A DNA stretch of 38,729 nt from Anoxybacillus flavithermus (lineage in GTDB: Bacteria; Bacillota; Bacilli; Bacillales; Anoxybacillaceae): positions 1-38,729 of the forward strand of contig NZ_PEDM01000029.1 in the NCBI RefSeq assembly GCF_002742685.1, given 5' to 3'. Both the position numbers and the translations under genes were made by a program. Under the pieces are notes generated by a model. It saw only the letters and a list, made by a program, of their open reading frames with translations, was not told where the DNA came from and did no database searches. This document shows positions 15,814 to 23,682 of the stretch, piece by piece. Within the stretch, counting starts at the first letter, position 1. Each line of letters starts with the position of its first letter.

Positions 15814-16134
15814 ATGGAACAAAAACGATATAGTGAAATGAGCGAATGGGAATTAAAACAAGAGATCGCCACATTAACGGAAAAAGCCCGAAAAGCAGAA
15901 CAAATGGGAATGGTGAACGAATACGCAGTATATGAACGGAAAATTGCGATGGCGAAAGCGTATTTGTTAAATCCAAATGATTTTCAACCAGGGGAATTTT
16001 ATGAAATTGAAGGGGATCCGCAGTCGCTATTTAAACTTCAATATATGAACGGCGTTTTCGCGTGGGGCTATCGTTTAAACGATCCAAACACAGAAGTCGC
16101 GTTACCCATTTCATTGTTAAAAAAAAGAGGTTGA
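15814..16134 (+). CDS. yfhH: YfhH family protein (DUF1811)
   Basis: 106 residues. MEQKRYSEMSEWELKQEIAT then a charged helix with YAVYERKIAMAKAYLLNPND and a small beta region GEFYEIEGDPQSLFKLQYMN. This is the DUF1811/YfhH layout (B. subtilis YfhH about 104 residues). ATG at 15814 has GGAG/GAGAGG upstream; a GTG at 15805 is possible. Function unknown. Order after recX is conserved apart from the SDR and lctP insertion. Confidence 0.87.
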   Translation: MEQKRYSEMSEWELKQEIATLTEKARKAEQMGMVNEYAVYERKIAMAKAYLLNPNDFQPGEFYEIEGDPQSLFKLQYMNGVFAWGYRLNDPNTEVALPISLLKKRG

Positions 16135-16160
16135 CACGCTCGTCAACCTCTCTTTCATTT
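16121..16160. terminator. Bidirectional terminator between yfhH and the YpzG-like gene
   Basis: AGAGGTTGAC (16126-16135) and GTCAACCTCT (16142-16151) form a perfect 10-bp stem with a 6-base loop. It has an A-run before it and a T-rich tail after it, usable on both strands. Confidence 0.9.
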
Positions 16161-16324
16161 TAAATTTTCCGTTTGCTTACTTCAGAATGTAAAATCATTA
16201 AACTTTGCGATTGTTGTGTTTCACCGTTTACTTGCGCATGGGCGTGTTTCGGGTTTGCCCATGGTTGTGGAAAAGGATCGGAATAACGGTTATCATAAAA
16301 TTTTTTACGCCAATGTTTACCCAT
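16160..16324 (-). CDS. YpzG-like small protein
   Basis: 54 residues: MGKHWRKKFYDNRYSDPFPQ then PWANPKHAHAQVNGETQQSQ and a basic tail. PWANPKHAHAQVNGET is the hallmark of the YpzG family of Bacillus small proteins (unknown function, spore-former restricted as far as I recall). The ATG overlaps the sspK end: its ribosome-binding site GAGGAGG is the last codons of sspK, and 2 bases separate the sspK stop TAA from the ATG. The two genes are therefore co-transcribed and probably coupled. Confidence 0.82.
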   Translation of the reverse strand: MGKHWRKKFYDNRYSDPFPQPWANPKHAHAQVNGETQQSQSLMILHSEVSKRKI

Positions 16325-16325
16325 T

Positions 16326-16493
16326 TTATTCCTCCTCGATGTCGCCACGTTGACTTGATGCGTGCATTCGTTCTTGAGGGTGCGTATTAATCGTGCCGTT
16401 TGCGCGTTTTGATGCGTATTCCGCTTTTGCGCGTGGCTCGCCTTCTAATTTTTCGTTGTTTTGATTCGGAAAGCCGCGTTCTTTATTGCTCAA
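16326..16493 (-). CDS. sspK: Small acid-soluble spore protein K
   Basis: 55 residues, TTG start: [20 protein letters not shown] then [20 protein letters not shown] and [15 protein letters not shown]. The FPNxNxxKxEGEPRAKxEYASKRxxGxxNxHPQERMxAS pattern is SspK. Such minor SASPs are made in the forespore and carried in the spore core. TTG is chosen because GGGGGG lies 7 bases upstream and no ATG is in reach. A candidate sigma-G promoter lies upstream. Position after yfhH is as in B. subtilis. Confidence 0.9.
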   Translation of the reverse strand: MSNKERGFPNQNNEKLEGEPRAKAEYASKRANGTINTHPQERMHASSQRGDIEEE

Positions 16494-16539
16494 TGTTAGT
16501 CCCCCCAGACGTTCATTTCGTGCTTTCGAAGCACACGTA

Positions 16540-16568
16540 TAGTATTTGTTGAGAGGGATGACTTTACA
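16540..16568 (-). promoter_or_regulatory. Candidate sigma-G promoter of sspK
   Basis: Minus strand: TGTAAA (16563-16568), 16-base spacer, AATACTA (16540-16546). The sigma-G consensus is about TGAATA and CATACTA, so the -10 matches 6 of 7. The leader then has a GTGCTT-TCG-AAGCAC hairpin before the ribosome-binding site. Confidence 0.45.
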
Positions 16569-16574
16569 CCTACT

Positions 16575-17552
16575 TTAGCTTGGAATAAGTTCTAGTTTTT
16601 TGCGCAATTTTTTCTCACTAAAAATCCAGCCTGTATATGAACTGACGATATTGAGGTTGCGATCAAGTTGTACGACCGCAACAAAAGGATAATAATCTTT
16701 GCTTCGATATCGTAAGTCAATGAAACGCACTTCATAATGATCGTCATATTCATGAATTTCCCAACGATATACTGGCGAAAACGACAAAAAGGCAGCTAAA
16801 TTTTCATCCTGTTTTGCTTTTTCAATAACTGGGATATTTGGGACCGGACATTTTTCAAAGATGTCAAGTACATCAATTGACCCGCTTTGTGCCCGCGCAA
16901 CGTAAAAATGGGTCGATGTCGTTACAGCTAAATGCCACTCATTCCATTTTATTGTAGGTACAGTAATAATTTGTTCCACATCCGAGAACATTTGTTTTAA
17001 TTTTCGTTTGATCGCTTGTTGTTGACGGAAGCGAATGATATAGTAACCAATGAGCACGATATATACGGAAAGGAACGTATATCCCGCATGGTGTCCGCTC
17101 AGCCATAAGACGACGCCAGCTAAGTGAATGATAAAAATGAACGGGTCGAATGTATTGATGATACCGAGGGCGACCCATTTTTTTGAAAAAGGACGTAATG
17201 CTTGCGTGCCATACGAATTAAAAATGTCGACAAACACATGTAAACTAACGGCAATCCATGTCCAAAGCGCTACGTGAAAAAAGGACGTGTCATACACGTA
17301 GAAAAGGGCGGCACTAATAAGCAACGTCCAAACAAACAAAGCTGGGATCGAATGTGTCATGCCACGATGATTACGAATATATTTTGCATTATTTTTTAAT
17401 TTTAGCACAGTGTCGATATCAGGTGCTTGCGAGCCCAGAAGCGTGCCGATCAGTACGGCATGCGCAAGTGTTGGGTCGTTAGCAACTGCTGGATCGAATG
17501 TTGCTAATCCACCTAATGCAAAACCCATTAAAACGTGTGTACCAGTATCCAA
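16575..17552 (-). CDS. yfhP: Membrane-bound metal-dependent hydrolase family protein YfhP
   Basis: 325 residues. MDTGTHVLMGFALGGL starts the YdjM/DUF457-type membrane hydrolase fold. Metal-type motifs are His 6, GSQAPDIDTV, NHRGMTHSIP and HVFVDIFNSYGTQALRPFS, with about 5 membrane segments in residues 10-180. A soluble C-terminal half (about 190-325) is beta-rich. B. subtilis YfhP lies in the same position and has been described as a regulator of the downstream mutY/fabL region. Start is TTG with AAGGAGG 9-10 bases upstream. It is divergent from mutY. Confidence 0.88.
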   Translation of the reverse strand: MDTGTHVLMGFALGGLATFDPAVANDPTLAHAVLIGTLLGSQAPDIDTVLKLKNNAKYIRNHRGMTHSIPALFVWTLLISAALFYVYDTSFFHVALWTWIAVSLHVFVDIFNSYGTQALRPFSKKWVALGIINTFDPFIFIIHLAGVVLWLSGHHAGYTFLSVYIVLIGYYIIRFRQQQAIKRKLKQMFSDVEQIITVPTIKWNEWHLAVTTSTHFYVARAQSGSIDVLDIFEKCPVPNIPVIEKAKQDENLAAFLSFSPVYRWEIHEYDDHYEVRFIDLRYRSKDYYPFVAVVQLDRNLNIVSSYTGWIFSEKKLRKKLELIPS

Positions 17553-17613
17553 ATAAAAGGCCTCCTTTTTCCGATTGGACTTACTTTTAGTTTACCACTT
17601 TGGAGGAATGAAC

Positions 17614-18696
17614 GTGAAAGAAAATGTACAACAAATATTGGCGCATTTTCATATTGAGCAGTTTCAACACGATTTAATTGATTGGTTTCGAACAGAGCAA
17701 CGCGATTTACCTTGGCGGAAAAATAAAGATCCATACAAAATATGGGTATCGGAAGTGATGTTACAACAAACGCGAGTTGATACGGTCATCCCTTACTTTT
17801 ATCAGTTTATTGAAAAATTTCCGACTTTAGACGCGTTAGCTGACGCTAAGGAGGAGGAAGTGCTTAAAGCGTGGGAAGGGCTTGGATATTACTCCCGTGT
17901 TCGCAATTTACATGCAGCAGTAAAAGAAGTCAAAAAAAAGTACGGTGGACGTGTGCCAGCGTCTAAGGAACAATTTTCTTCATTGAAGGGTGTCGGGCCG
18001 TACACAACGGGAGCGGTGTTAAGCATTGCTTACGGCATCCCTGAACCTGCAGTAGACGGGAATGTGATGCGAGTATTGTCGCGTATTTTTTATATTACAG
18101 ACGACATTGCGAGAGCGAGTACGAGAAAAAAGTTCGAGCAAATTGTGTCTTGCATTATTTCACATGACGATCCATCTGATTTCAATCAAGCGTTAATGGA
18201 ACTAGGGGCACTCGTTTGTACACCAAAAAATCCGAGCTGTTTTTTATGTCCTGTTCAGCGCCATTGTCGCGCGTTTGCGGAAGGGGTAGAGGCAGAGCTA
18301 CCTGTAAAAACAAAAGGAAAAGCGCCGAAGCATGTGGCTTTTCGTGCCATTGTGCTTACGAACGAAGAGGGGAAAATACGAATTGAAAAGCGACCAAGTA
18401 GCGGATTGCTTGCTAACCTTTGGCAATTTCCGAACGATGAACATGCTCCAACACCGAATGAACAAGCATTTATAAAAGAAATAAGCGAACGATATCATGT
18501 CGTGCTTCGTTCAATACAACGAATCGGTACATTCGAACACGTATTTTCCCATATCGTGTGGCATATTGAAGCATATAAAGGAAACGCGCTTGAATTACAA
18601 ATCGATGACGAAACGAATAAATGGGTCACAGCCGATGAACTAAATCAGTATGCGTTCCCGGTCATATACCAAAAAATATGGCAAGCATACGAGTAA
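17614..18696 (+). CDS. mutY: A/G-specific adenine glycosylase MutY
   Basis: 360 residues. [12 protein letters not shown] contains the catalytic Glu, [18 protein letters not shown] is the helix-hairpin-helix with the conserved catalytic Asp in [14 protein letters not shown], and [17 protein letters not shown] is the 4Fe-4S motif (C-x6-C-x2-C-x5-C). The C-terminal NUDIX-like domain (about 230-360), with [14 protein letters not shown], recognises 8-oxoguanine. The enzyme removes A mispaired with oxidised G. GTG at 17614 has GGAGG 7 bases upstream; ATG at 17608 is only 1 base from it. Called yfhQ in B. subtilis. Confidence 0.95.
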   Translation: MKENVQQILAHFHIEQFQHDLIDWFRTEQRDLPWRKNKDPYKIWVSEVMLQQTRVDTVIPYFYQFIEKFPTLDALADAKEEEVLKAWEGLGYYSRVRNLHAAVKEVKKKYGGRVPASKEQFSSLKGVGPYTTGAVLSIAYGIPEPAVDGNVMRVLSRIFYITDDIARASTRKKFEQIVSCIISHDDPSDFNQALMELGALVCTPKNPSCFLCPVQRHCRAFAEGVEAELPVKTKGKAPKHVAFRAIVLTNEEGKIRIEKRPSSGLLANLWQFPNDEHAPTPNEQAFIKEISERYHVVLRSIQRIGTFEHVFSHIVWHIEAYKGNALELQIDDETNKWVTADELNQYAFPVIYQKIWQAYE

Positions 18697-18715
18697 AGGC
18701 ATATGCCTTTACTCG
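18690..18715. terminator. Perfect 26-base palindrome shared by mutY and yfhS 3' ends
   Basis: CGAGTAAAGGCAT (18690-18702) is followed immediately by its exact reverse complement. Both stop codons (mutY TAA 18694-18696; yfhS TTA on plus 18709-18711) lie inside. There is no long T-run, so termination by this hairpin alone would be weak, but it is the only structure between the two convergent genes. Confidence 0.6.
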
Positions 18716-18933
18716 TAAAATACTCGCGTTCCATTTGTGTATGTTGCTTCGTTTCGCTGTAAACCGCCTCTTGCTTCAATTTCTTCAATAATTTCACGAT
18801 GCATTGTTTGTCCTTCAGCATTTAAATACGGAGTCACTTGTTGAAGGGCGTGATGAAAAAACGCTAACTCGCTATCTTTCCATTCCTGTTTTGAAATCAT
18901 TTGCAGATGTGTTAAATCGCGGCCAATATACAT
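18709..18933 (-). CDS. yfhS: YfhS family small protein
   Basis: 74 residues: MYIGRDLTHLQMISKQEWKD then SELAFFHHALQQVTPYLNAE and a C-terminal GGLQRNEATYTNGTRVFYE. This agrees with my recollection of B. subtilis YfhS (74 residues), located next to mutY. ATG at 18933 has AGAGGTG 6 bases upstream; ATG at 18936 and GTG at 18942 are less well spaced. Function unknown; no membrane segment. Confidence 0.83.
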   Translation of the reverse strand: MYIGRDLTHLQMISKQEWKDSELAFFHHALQQVTPYLNAEGQTMHREIIEEIEARGGLQRNEATYTNGTRVFYE

Positions 18934-18984
18934 CATTCTCACCTCTTTATGTAGTGTAGGAAGCGAAATAAAAATTATTCATAC

Positions 18985-19013
18985 GCATATTTTTCAGCAA
19001 ATAATACAAAGTA
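18985..19013 (+). promoter_or_regulatory. Candidate sigma-G promoter of sspE
   Basis: GCATA (18985-18989) fits the sigma-G -35 (G-H-ATR), and CAAAGTA (19007-19013) resembles CATACTA at a 17-base spacer. The predicted start near 19020 lies just ahead of the GGAGGTGA ribosome-binding site at 19022-19029. The -10 match is moderate. Confidence 0.4.
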
Positions 19014-19034
19014 GTAATCGTGGAGGTGAGTATA

Positions 19035-19190
19035 ATGAACAAACAACCGAACAAAACGGTCGCAGGAACAAATATTCAACATGTAAAACAGCAAAATGCT
19101 GGTCAATACGGAACAGAGTTTTCAACTGAAACAGATGTGCAACATGTTAAACAACAAAACGCAAAAGCAGAAGCGAAGAAAAAACAATAA
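19035..19190 (+). CDS. sspE: Gamma-type small acid-soluble spore protein
   Basis: 51 residues: [20 protein letters not shown] then [20 protein letters not shown] and [11 protein letters not shown]. Gamma-type SASPs carry repeats with the GPR protease site (T-E-F-A/S); EFSTETD is that site, and two QHVKQQNA repeats flank it. The protein is an amino-acid store in the spore core, degraded on germination. It has a single cleavage unit and is shorter than B. subtilis SspE (84 residues). ATG follows GGAGGTGAGTATA. Confidence 0.9.
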   Translation: MNKQPNKTVAGTNIQHVKQQNAGQYGTEFSTETDVQHVKQQNAKAEAKKKQ

Positions 19191-19195
19191 CGGGC

Positions 19196-19229
19196 AAAGG
19201 GCATCGGTTTTCGTCCGATGCTCTTTTTC
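19196..19229 (+). terminator. Terminator after sspE
   Basis: GGGCATCGG (19199-19207) pairs with CCGATGCTC (19215-19223, one G-U pair), followed by TTTTT. Confidence 0.88.
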
Positions 19230-19289
19230 TTCCTCGCGTATTAACGTTATAATAGAGGAAAAAGCGTCGAATGAAAGTAGGGAATATGT

Positions 19290-19820
19290 ATGGATTATCC
19301 ACAGACAGGGGCGATCATTCAAATTCATAGTTATAAACATGACGGTCATATCCATCGCGCATGGAAAGAAACAGTCGTTTTAAAAGGAAGCGAAGACGAA
19401 GTGATCGGTGGCAACGATCGTACACTTGTGACAGAATCAGACGGGAGAACGTGGGTGACGCGTGAGCCGGCCATTTGTTTTTTTTATGCAGAACATTGGT
19501 TTAACATTATTGCGATGATTCGTCCAGAAGGTGTGTATTACTATTGTAATATGAGCTCCCCTTACGTTTGGGATGGGGAAGCGCTGAAATATATTGATTA
19601 TGATTTAGATATTAAAGTATTTCCAAACGGTCAGTACGATATATTAGATCGTGATGAATATGAAAGACATCGCAATCAAATGAACTATCCTGAAATTATT
19701 GATAAGATTTTAAAAAATAATATTCAAAAATTAATTCAATGGATTAAAGAGAAAAAAGGACCGTTTGCTCCCGAAGTGGTCGAACATTGGTATAAAAAGT
19801 TTACTATGTATGAAAAGTGA
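19290..19820 (+). CDS. ygaC: DUF402 nucleoside tri-/diphosphatase (YgaC)
   Basis: 176 residues of the DUF402/Ntdp family. Key segments are [76 protein letters not shown] (acidic metal-binding cluster) and the late VEHWYKKF. Staphylococcal relatives hydrolyse nucleoside tri- and diphosphates. ATG at 19290 is preceded by AGGGA (19280-19283 region). In B. subtilis, ygaC lies after sspE and ygaB; ygaB is missing here. Confidence 0.9.
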   Translation: MDYPQTGAIIQIHSYKHDGHIHRAWKETVVLKGSEDEVIGGNDRTLVTESDGRTWVTREPAICFFYAEHWFNIIAMIRPEGVYYYCNMSSPYVWDGEALKYIDYDLDIKVFPNGQYDILDRDEYERHRNQMNYPEIIDKILKNNIQKLIQWIKEKKGPFAPEVVEHWYKKFTMYEK

Positions 19821-19842
19821 AAATGATACATATATTTGTTGG

Positions 19843-19876
19843 AAACAACGGTTGCTTACTTATAGCCGTTGTTTTT
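19843..19876 (+). terminator. Terminator after ygaC
   Basis: AAACAACGG (19843-19851) and CCGTTGTTT (19866-19874) form a 9-bp stem with a T-run. Confidence 0.88.
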
Positions 19877-19898
19877 TATTTTTTGTTAAGAATGATAA

Positions 19899-19994
19899 AA
19901 TTTTTTGAATTTTTTGTTGTATTTTTTTAATATTCATGTAATAATTTGAAACGTACATAAAAATTATTTTAAAAATATAAATTTTCTGTATATA
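19899..19994 (+). promoter_or_regulatory. app operon promoter with two CodY-like sites
   Basis: Sigma-A-type promoter: TTGTTG (19914-19919), 17-base spacer, TGTAAT (19937-19942). AATTTTTTGAATTTT (19899-19913), directly upstream, and AATTTTCTGTATATA (19980-19994), in the leader, each match 12 of 15 positions of the CodY motif AATTTTCWGAAAATT. The region is very AT-rich, so chance matches are possible, but peptide permeases are classical CodY targets. Confidence 0.45.
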
Positions 19995-20009
19995 GAAGGA
20001 GGGGCTTCC

Positions 20010-21023
20010 GTGGGAGATGAGGCTATTTTACGAGTCGAAAATTTAAAAACGTGCTTTTTCACAGACGAAGGGGAAGTTCCTGCGGTTGATGGCGTAGGTT
20101 TTTACATAAATAAAGGTGAAATTTTAGGCGTTGTTGGCGAATCGGGCTGTGGAAAGAGTGTGACATCGCTTTCTATTATGGGATTGTTGCCGAAGGGGAT
20201 CGGGAAAATTACAGATGGAGAAATATGGTTTAAAGATGAAAATATTGTGCTAGCATCAGAAAAACGGATGAAAGAAATACGTGGAAATGAAATGGCGATG
20301 ATCTTCCAAGAGCCAATGACGTCATTAAACCCACTTTTTACGATCGGTAACCAAATGATTGAAGCGATTCGCATTCATCAAAAAATAAGCAAGGCAGAAG
20401 CTCGAAAGCGAGCCGTTGATATGTTGAAACTTGTTGGTTTACCTCGTGCCGAAGAGATGATTGATGAATATCCACATCAGCTATCTGGGGGCATGCGACA
20501 GCGCGTGATGATTGCGATGGCGATGGTATGCAATCCATCTTTATTAATTGCCGACGAGCCAACGACTGCTTTAGATGTGACGATTCAGGCGCAAATTTTA
20601 CATTTGATGAAGCAGTTAAACGAACAATTCGGTACAGCGATTATGATGATCACACACGACTTAGGCGTCGTCGCAGAAATGTGCCATCGCGTTGTTGTGA
20701 TGTATGCGGGAAAAATTATTGAAGAAGGGGATGTTCAAACGATTTTTCGAAATCCAAAACATCCATATACGATTGGACTTATTCGTTCCGTTCCAGATAT
20801 TCGAGAAAGAAAAGCACGTTTATATTCTATTCCAGGAAGCGTACCAAAGCCGGGCTCGATTAAACAAGGTTGTCGTTTTGCGGCAAGATGTGAACAAGCA
20901 TTTGAGCGGTGTTTTTCCGAAAATCCAGATTTATACGAAGTAGAACAAGGCCATCGTGCGCGTTGCTTTTTGTATGCAAAGGAGGAACATACTATCCATG
21001 AACGAACCGTTACTACAAGTTAA
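20010..21023 (+). CDS. appD: Oligopeptide ABC transporter ATP-binding protein (AppD/OppD type)
   Basis: 337 residues. Walker A is GESGCGKS (about 46-53), the Q-loop is [12 protein letters not shown], the signature is LSGGMRQRV and Walker B is [12 protein letters not shown]. The C-terminal oligopeptide-transporter extension holds the Cys-rich segment [16 protein letters not shown] (probable Fe-S site, as in OppD/DppD). GTG start with AAGGAGGGG 5-6 bases upstream. First gene of a five-gene operon in the order D-F-A-B-C, the same as B. subtilis app. It powers uptake of peptides; the exact substrate is not readable from sequence. Confidence 0.92.
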   Translation: MGDEAILRVENLKTCFFTDEGEVPAVDGVGFYINKGEILGVVGESGCGKSVTSLSIMGLLPKGIGKITDGEIWFKDENIVLASEKRMKEIRGNEMAMIFQEPMTSLNPLFTIGNQMIEAIRIHQKISKAEARKRAVDMLKLVGLPRAEEMIDEYPHQLSGGMRQRVMIAMAMVCNPSLLIADEPTTALDVTIQAQILHLMKQLNEQFGTAIMMITHDLGVVAEMCHRVVVMYAGKIIEEGDVQTIFRNPKHPYTIGLIRSVPDIRERKARLYSIPGSVPKPGSIKQGCRFAARCEQAFERCFSENPDLYEVEQGHRARCFLYAKEEHTIHERTVTTS

Positions 21024-21966
21024 AGGACTAAAAAAATATTTTCCCATTACAGCAGGTTTGTTTAATAAACAAATCGGTCAAGTGAAAGCGGTTGATGACT
21101 TATCGTTTTCTGTTTACAGAGGGGAAACGTTAGGCATCGTGGGGGAGAGTGGCTGTGGAAAATCTACAACAGGACGAATGCTTTTGCGGCTCATTGAACC
21201 GACAGAAGGATCTATTGTATTTGAAAATGAAGAAGTGACGAAGCTATCCCCACAACAATTAAGAAAAGTACGCCGCGATATGCAAATGATTTTTCAAGAT
21301 CCATTTGCATCGCTTAATCCGCGCCATACAGTCGAAAAAATTTTAGAAGAACCGCTCATTGTTCATGGAATCGGTTCAAAAGAAGAGCGGCGAAAAAAAG
21401 TGCGTCAGATGTTAGAAGTCGTTGGATTAAGTAGCTATCATGCAAAACGTTATCCGCACCAATTTAGCGGAGGACAACGACAACGTATCGGCATCGCTCG
21501 CGCATTGATGACGAAACCAAAGCTCATTATTGCGGATGAGCCTGTTTCAGCACTTGATGTGTCTATTCAAGCCCAAGTGCTGAACTTGCTAGAAGATTTA
21601 CAAAAAGAGTTTGGTTTGACATATATTTTTATCGCTCATGACCTTGGTGTTGTACGCCATATTAGCGATCGCGTTGGCGTCATGTATTTAGGACGAATGG
21701 TTGAACTCGCTAGCAGCGAAGAGCTATATCGCCATCCGAAACATCCGTACACAAAAGCGTTGCTTGAAGCTGTTCCGATTCCAGATCCGGAATATAAAAA
21801 AGAAAAGCAACTGCTTAGCGGAGATTTACCGAGTCCATCGAATCCGCCAGCAGGATGCGCTTTTCATACACGATGTCAAGCATGTATGGATATTTGTAAA
21901 ACGACAAAGCCAGCATGGAAAGAAGTTGAACAAGGGCATTACGTCGCTTGCCATCTTTATACATAA
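20998..21966 (+). CDS. appF: Oligopeptide ABC transporter ATP-binding protein (AppF/OppF type)
   Basis: 322 residues. Walker [11 protein letters not shown]-loop MIFQDPFASLNPR, signature FSGGQRQRI, Walker B LIIADEPVSALD and the C-terminal Cys motif GCAFHTRCQACMDIC. Partner of AppD in the heterodimeric ATPase. It overlaps appD by 26 bases. The ATG has AAAGGAGG about 12 bases upstream, a longer gap than usual, so translation may rely on coupling to appD. The stop codon lies in a strong hairpin before appA. Confidence 0.92.
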   Translation: MNEPLLQVKGLKKYFPITAGLFNKQIGQVKAVDDLSFSVYRGETLGIVGESGCGKSTTGRMLLRLIEPTEGSIVFENEEVTKLSPQQLRKVRRDMQMIFQDPFASLNPRHTVEKILEEPLIVHGIGSKEERRKKVRQMLEVVGLSSYHAKRYPHQFSGGQRQRIGIARALMTKPKLIIADEPVSALDVSIQAQVLNLLEDLQKEFGLTYIFIAHDLGVVRHISDRVGVMYLGRMVELASSEELYRHPKHPYTKALLEAVPIPDPEYKKEKQLLSGDLPSPSNPPAGCAFHTRCQACMDICKTTKPAWKEVEQGHYVACHLYT

Positions 21967-21979
21967 AGATGGCTAAGCG
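21945..21979 (+). promoter_or_regulatory. Stem-loop between appF and appA
   Basis: CGCTTGCCATCTTTA (21945-21959) pairs with TAAAGATGGC-T-AAGCG (21964-21979): 15 bp with one bulged T and a TACA loop. The appF stop codon is in the loop-proximal part. No T-run follows, so it is unlikely to be a full terminator; an RNA-processing or 5'-stabilising role for the appA mRNA is more plausible. Confidence 0.65.
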
Positions 21980-22012
21980 ATGAAATATATTATTCACTAA
22001 GGGGGAAAAGAG

Positions 22013-23617
22013 ATGAAGAAAAGATGGTTACTTACTATGCTTACATTTCTTCTTGCAGCAGCGACTGCGCTTGCAGGTTGCGGCAAGTCGGAACAAACAG
22101 GTGGAGGCAAAACGGAAGAAGCTGAAAAGCAAACGACGCTCGTTTATGGGCGTGGCGGAGACTCCGTTGGATTAGACCCAGCGACAGTGACAGACGGTGA
22201 ATCGTTTAAAGTCACGAAAAACATTTTTGACACATTGCTCGATTACAATGATGGCGACACATCGATTCAACCGGCATTAGCGGAAAAATGGGAAGTTTCC
22301 CCAGATGGACTTACGTATACGTTTACGCTTCGTAAAGGCGTGAAGTTCCACGACGGAACAGATTTTAACGCAGAAGCGGTTGTATTTAACTTTGAACGTT
22401 GGGCAAACGGAAATGCGGATACGTTCCCATACTACGGCTCTATGTTTGGTGGATACAAAAACGATGAAGGACATGTCATTAAAGAAGTAAAAGCGTTAGA
22501 TGAACATACTGTGCAGTTTGTTTTAAAACGTCCGCAAGCACCATTCTTAAAAAATCTTGCGATGGTACCGTTTGCGATTGCTAGTCCTGAAGCCATTAAA
22601 AAATATGGCGATAAATTTGGTGAAAATCCTGTTGGAACAGGTCCATTCGTCTTTAAAGAGTGGAAGCGCAATGAACGCATCGTGCTTGAGAAAAACAAGG
22701 AATATTGGTTAGAAGGTCATCCAAAACTTGATAAGTTAATTTTCGTATCGATTCCAGACAACTCTGCGCGCCTCAATGCGTTGTTAAAAGGCGAGATTGA
22801 TATTATGGAAGATTTGAATCCTTCTGATTTAGCTCAAGTAGAAGGAAATAAAGATTTCCAAGTGTTTAAACGTCCTTCGATGAACGTCGGTTATGTCGGA
22901 TTAACGGTGACACGTGGTCCGTTAGGCAATAAACTCGTTCGTCAAGCATTGAATCATGCCGTAGATAAACAAGCGATTATTGATGCGTTTTATGCAGGTC
23001 AAGCACAACCGGCGAAAAACCCATTACCGCCAAGCATTCCTGGCTATAACGATGCGATTCAAGATTATCCGTATGATTTAGAAAAAGCGAAACAATTGCT
23101 TGCAGAAGCGGGTTATCCAAACGGATTTGAAATGGAATTATGGGCGATGCCTGTTCCACGTCCATATATGCCAGATGGACAAAAAGTAGCCGAAGCGTTG
23201 CAAGCAAGCTTTGCGAAAATTGGTGTAAAAGCAAAAATCGTCACGTATGAATGGGCAACATACTTAGATAAAGTAGCAAAAGGAGAAGCAGATGCGTTCT
23301 TGCTCGGTTGGACAGGTGATAACGGTGACGCTGACAACTTCTTATATGCGCTACTTGATAAAGATAGCATCGGTAGCAACAACTACACGTACTATGCAAA
23401 CGATGAATTGCACAACATTTTAATCGAAGCGCAAACAGTTAGCGATGAAAACAAACGAAACGAATTGTACAAAAAAGCGCAAGAAATTATTAAAGAAGAT
23501 GCACCATGGATTCCGCTCGTACACTCAACACCGTTATTAGCAGGTAAAGCAAACATTGAAGGATTTAATCCGCATCCGACAGGAACGGATAAATTTACAA
23601 AAGTACAGTTTAAATAA
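22013..23617 (+). CDS. appA: Peptide-binding lipoprotein (SBP_bac_5, AppA/OppA/DppE type)
   Basis: 534 residues. Lipoprotein signal peptide MKKRWLLTMLTFLLAAATAL then AGC (lipobox LAGC, Cys about 22), followed by a Gly/Glu-rich linker. The SBP_bac_5 domain signatures are LAEKWEVSPDGLTYTFTLRK, GTGPFVFKEWKRNERIVLEK, VRQALNHAVDKQAI and a late APWIPLVHSTPL. It captures peptides outside the membrane for the AppBC permease. RBS GGGGGAAAAGAG precedes the ATG. Hairpins flank the gene on both sides, fitting higher expression than its partners. Confidence 0.93.
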   Translation: MKKRWLLTMLTFLLAAATALAGCGKSEQTGGGKTEEAEKQTTLVYGRGGDSVGLDPATVTDGESFKVTKNIFDTLLDYNDGDTSIQPALAEKWEVSPDGLTYTFTLRKGVKFHDGTDFNAEAVVFNFERWANGNADTFPYYGSMFGGYKNDEGHVIKEVKALDEHTVQFVLKRPQAPFLKNLAMVPFAIASPEAIKKYGDKFGENPVGTGPFVFKEWKRNERIVLEKNKEYWLEGHPKLDKLIFVSIPDNSARLNALLKGEIDIMEDLNPSDLAQVEGNKDFQVFKRPSMNVGYVGLTVTRGPLGNKLVRQALNHAVDKQAIIDAFYAGQAQPAKNPLPPSIPGYNDAIQDYPYDLEKAKQLLAEAGYPNGFEMELWAMPVPRPYMPDGQKVAEALQASFAKIGVKAKIVTYEWATYLDKVAKGEADAFLLGWTGDNGDADNFLYALLDKDSIGSNNYTYYANDELHNILIEAQTVSDENKRNELYKKAQEIIKEDAPWIPLVHSTPLLAGKANIEGFNPHPTGTDKFTKVQFK

Positions 23618-23627
23618 TCGTTGTGTT

Positions 23628-23657
23628 GAGGGAGGGGAGGGAATCCTCTCCCTTTCC
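23628..23657 (+). promoter_or_regulatory. Intercistronic hairpin after appA
   Basis: GAGGGAGGGGAGG (23628-23640) folds on CCTCTCCCTTTC (23645-23656) with a GAAT loop, one bulged A and a few G-U pairs. No T-run follows. Typical of 3'-end stabilising structures after binding-protein genes. Confidence 0.5.
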
Positions 23658-23682
23658 ATCATGTGAGAAAGGAGTGAGACGT

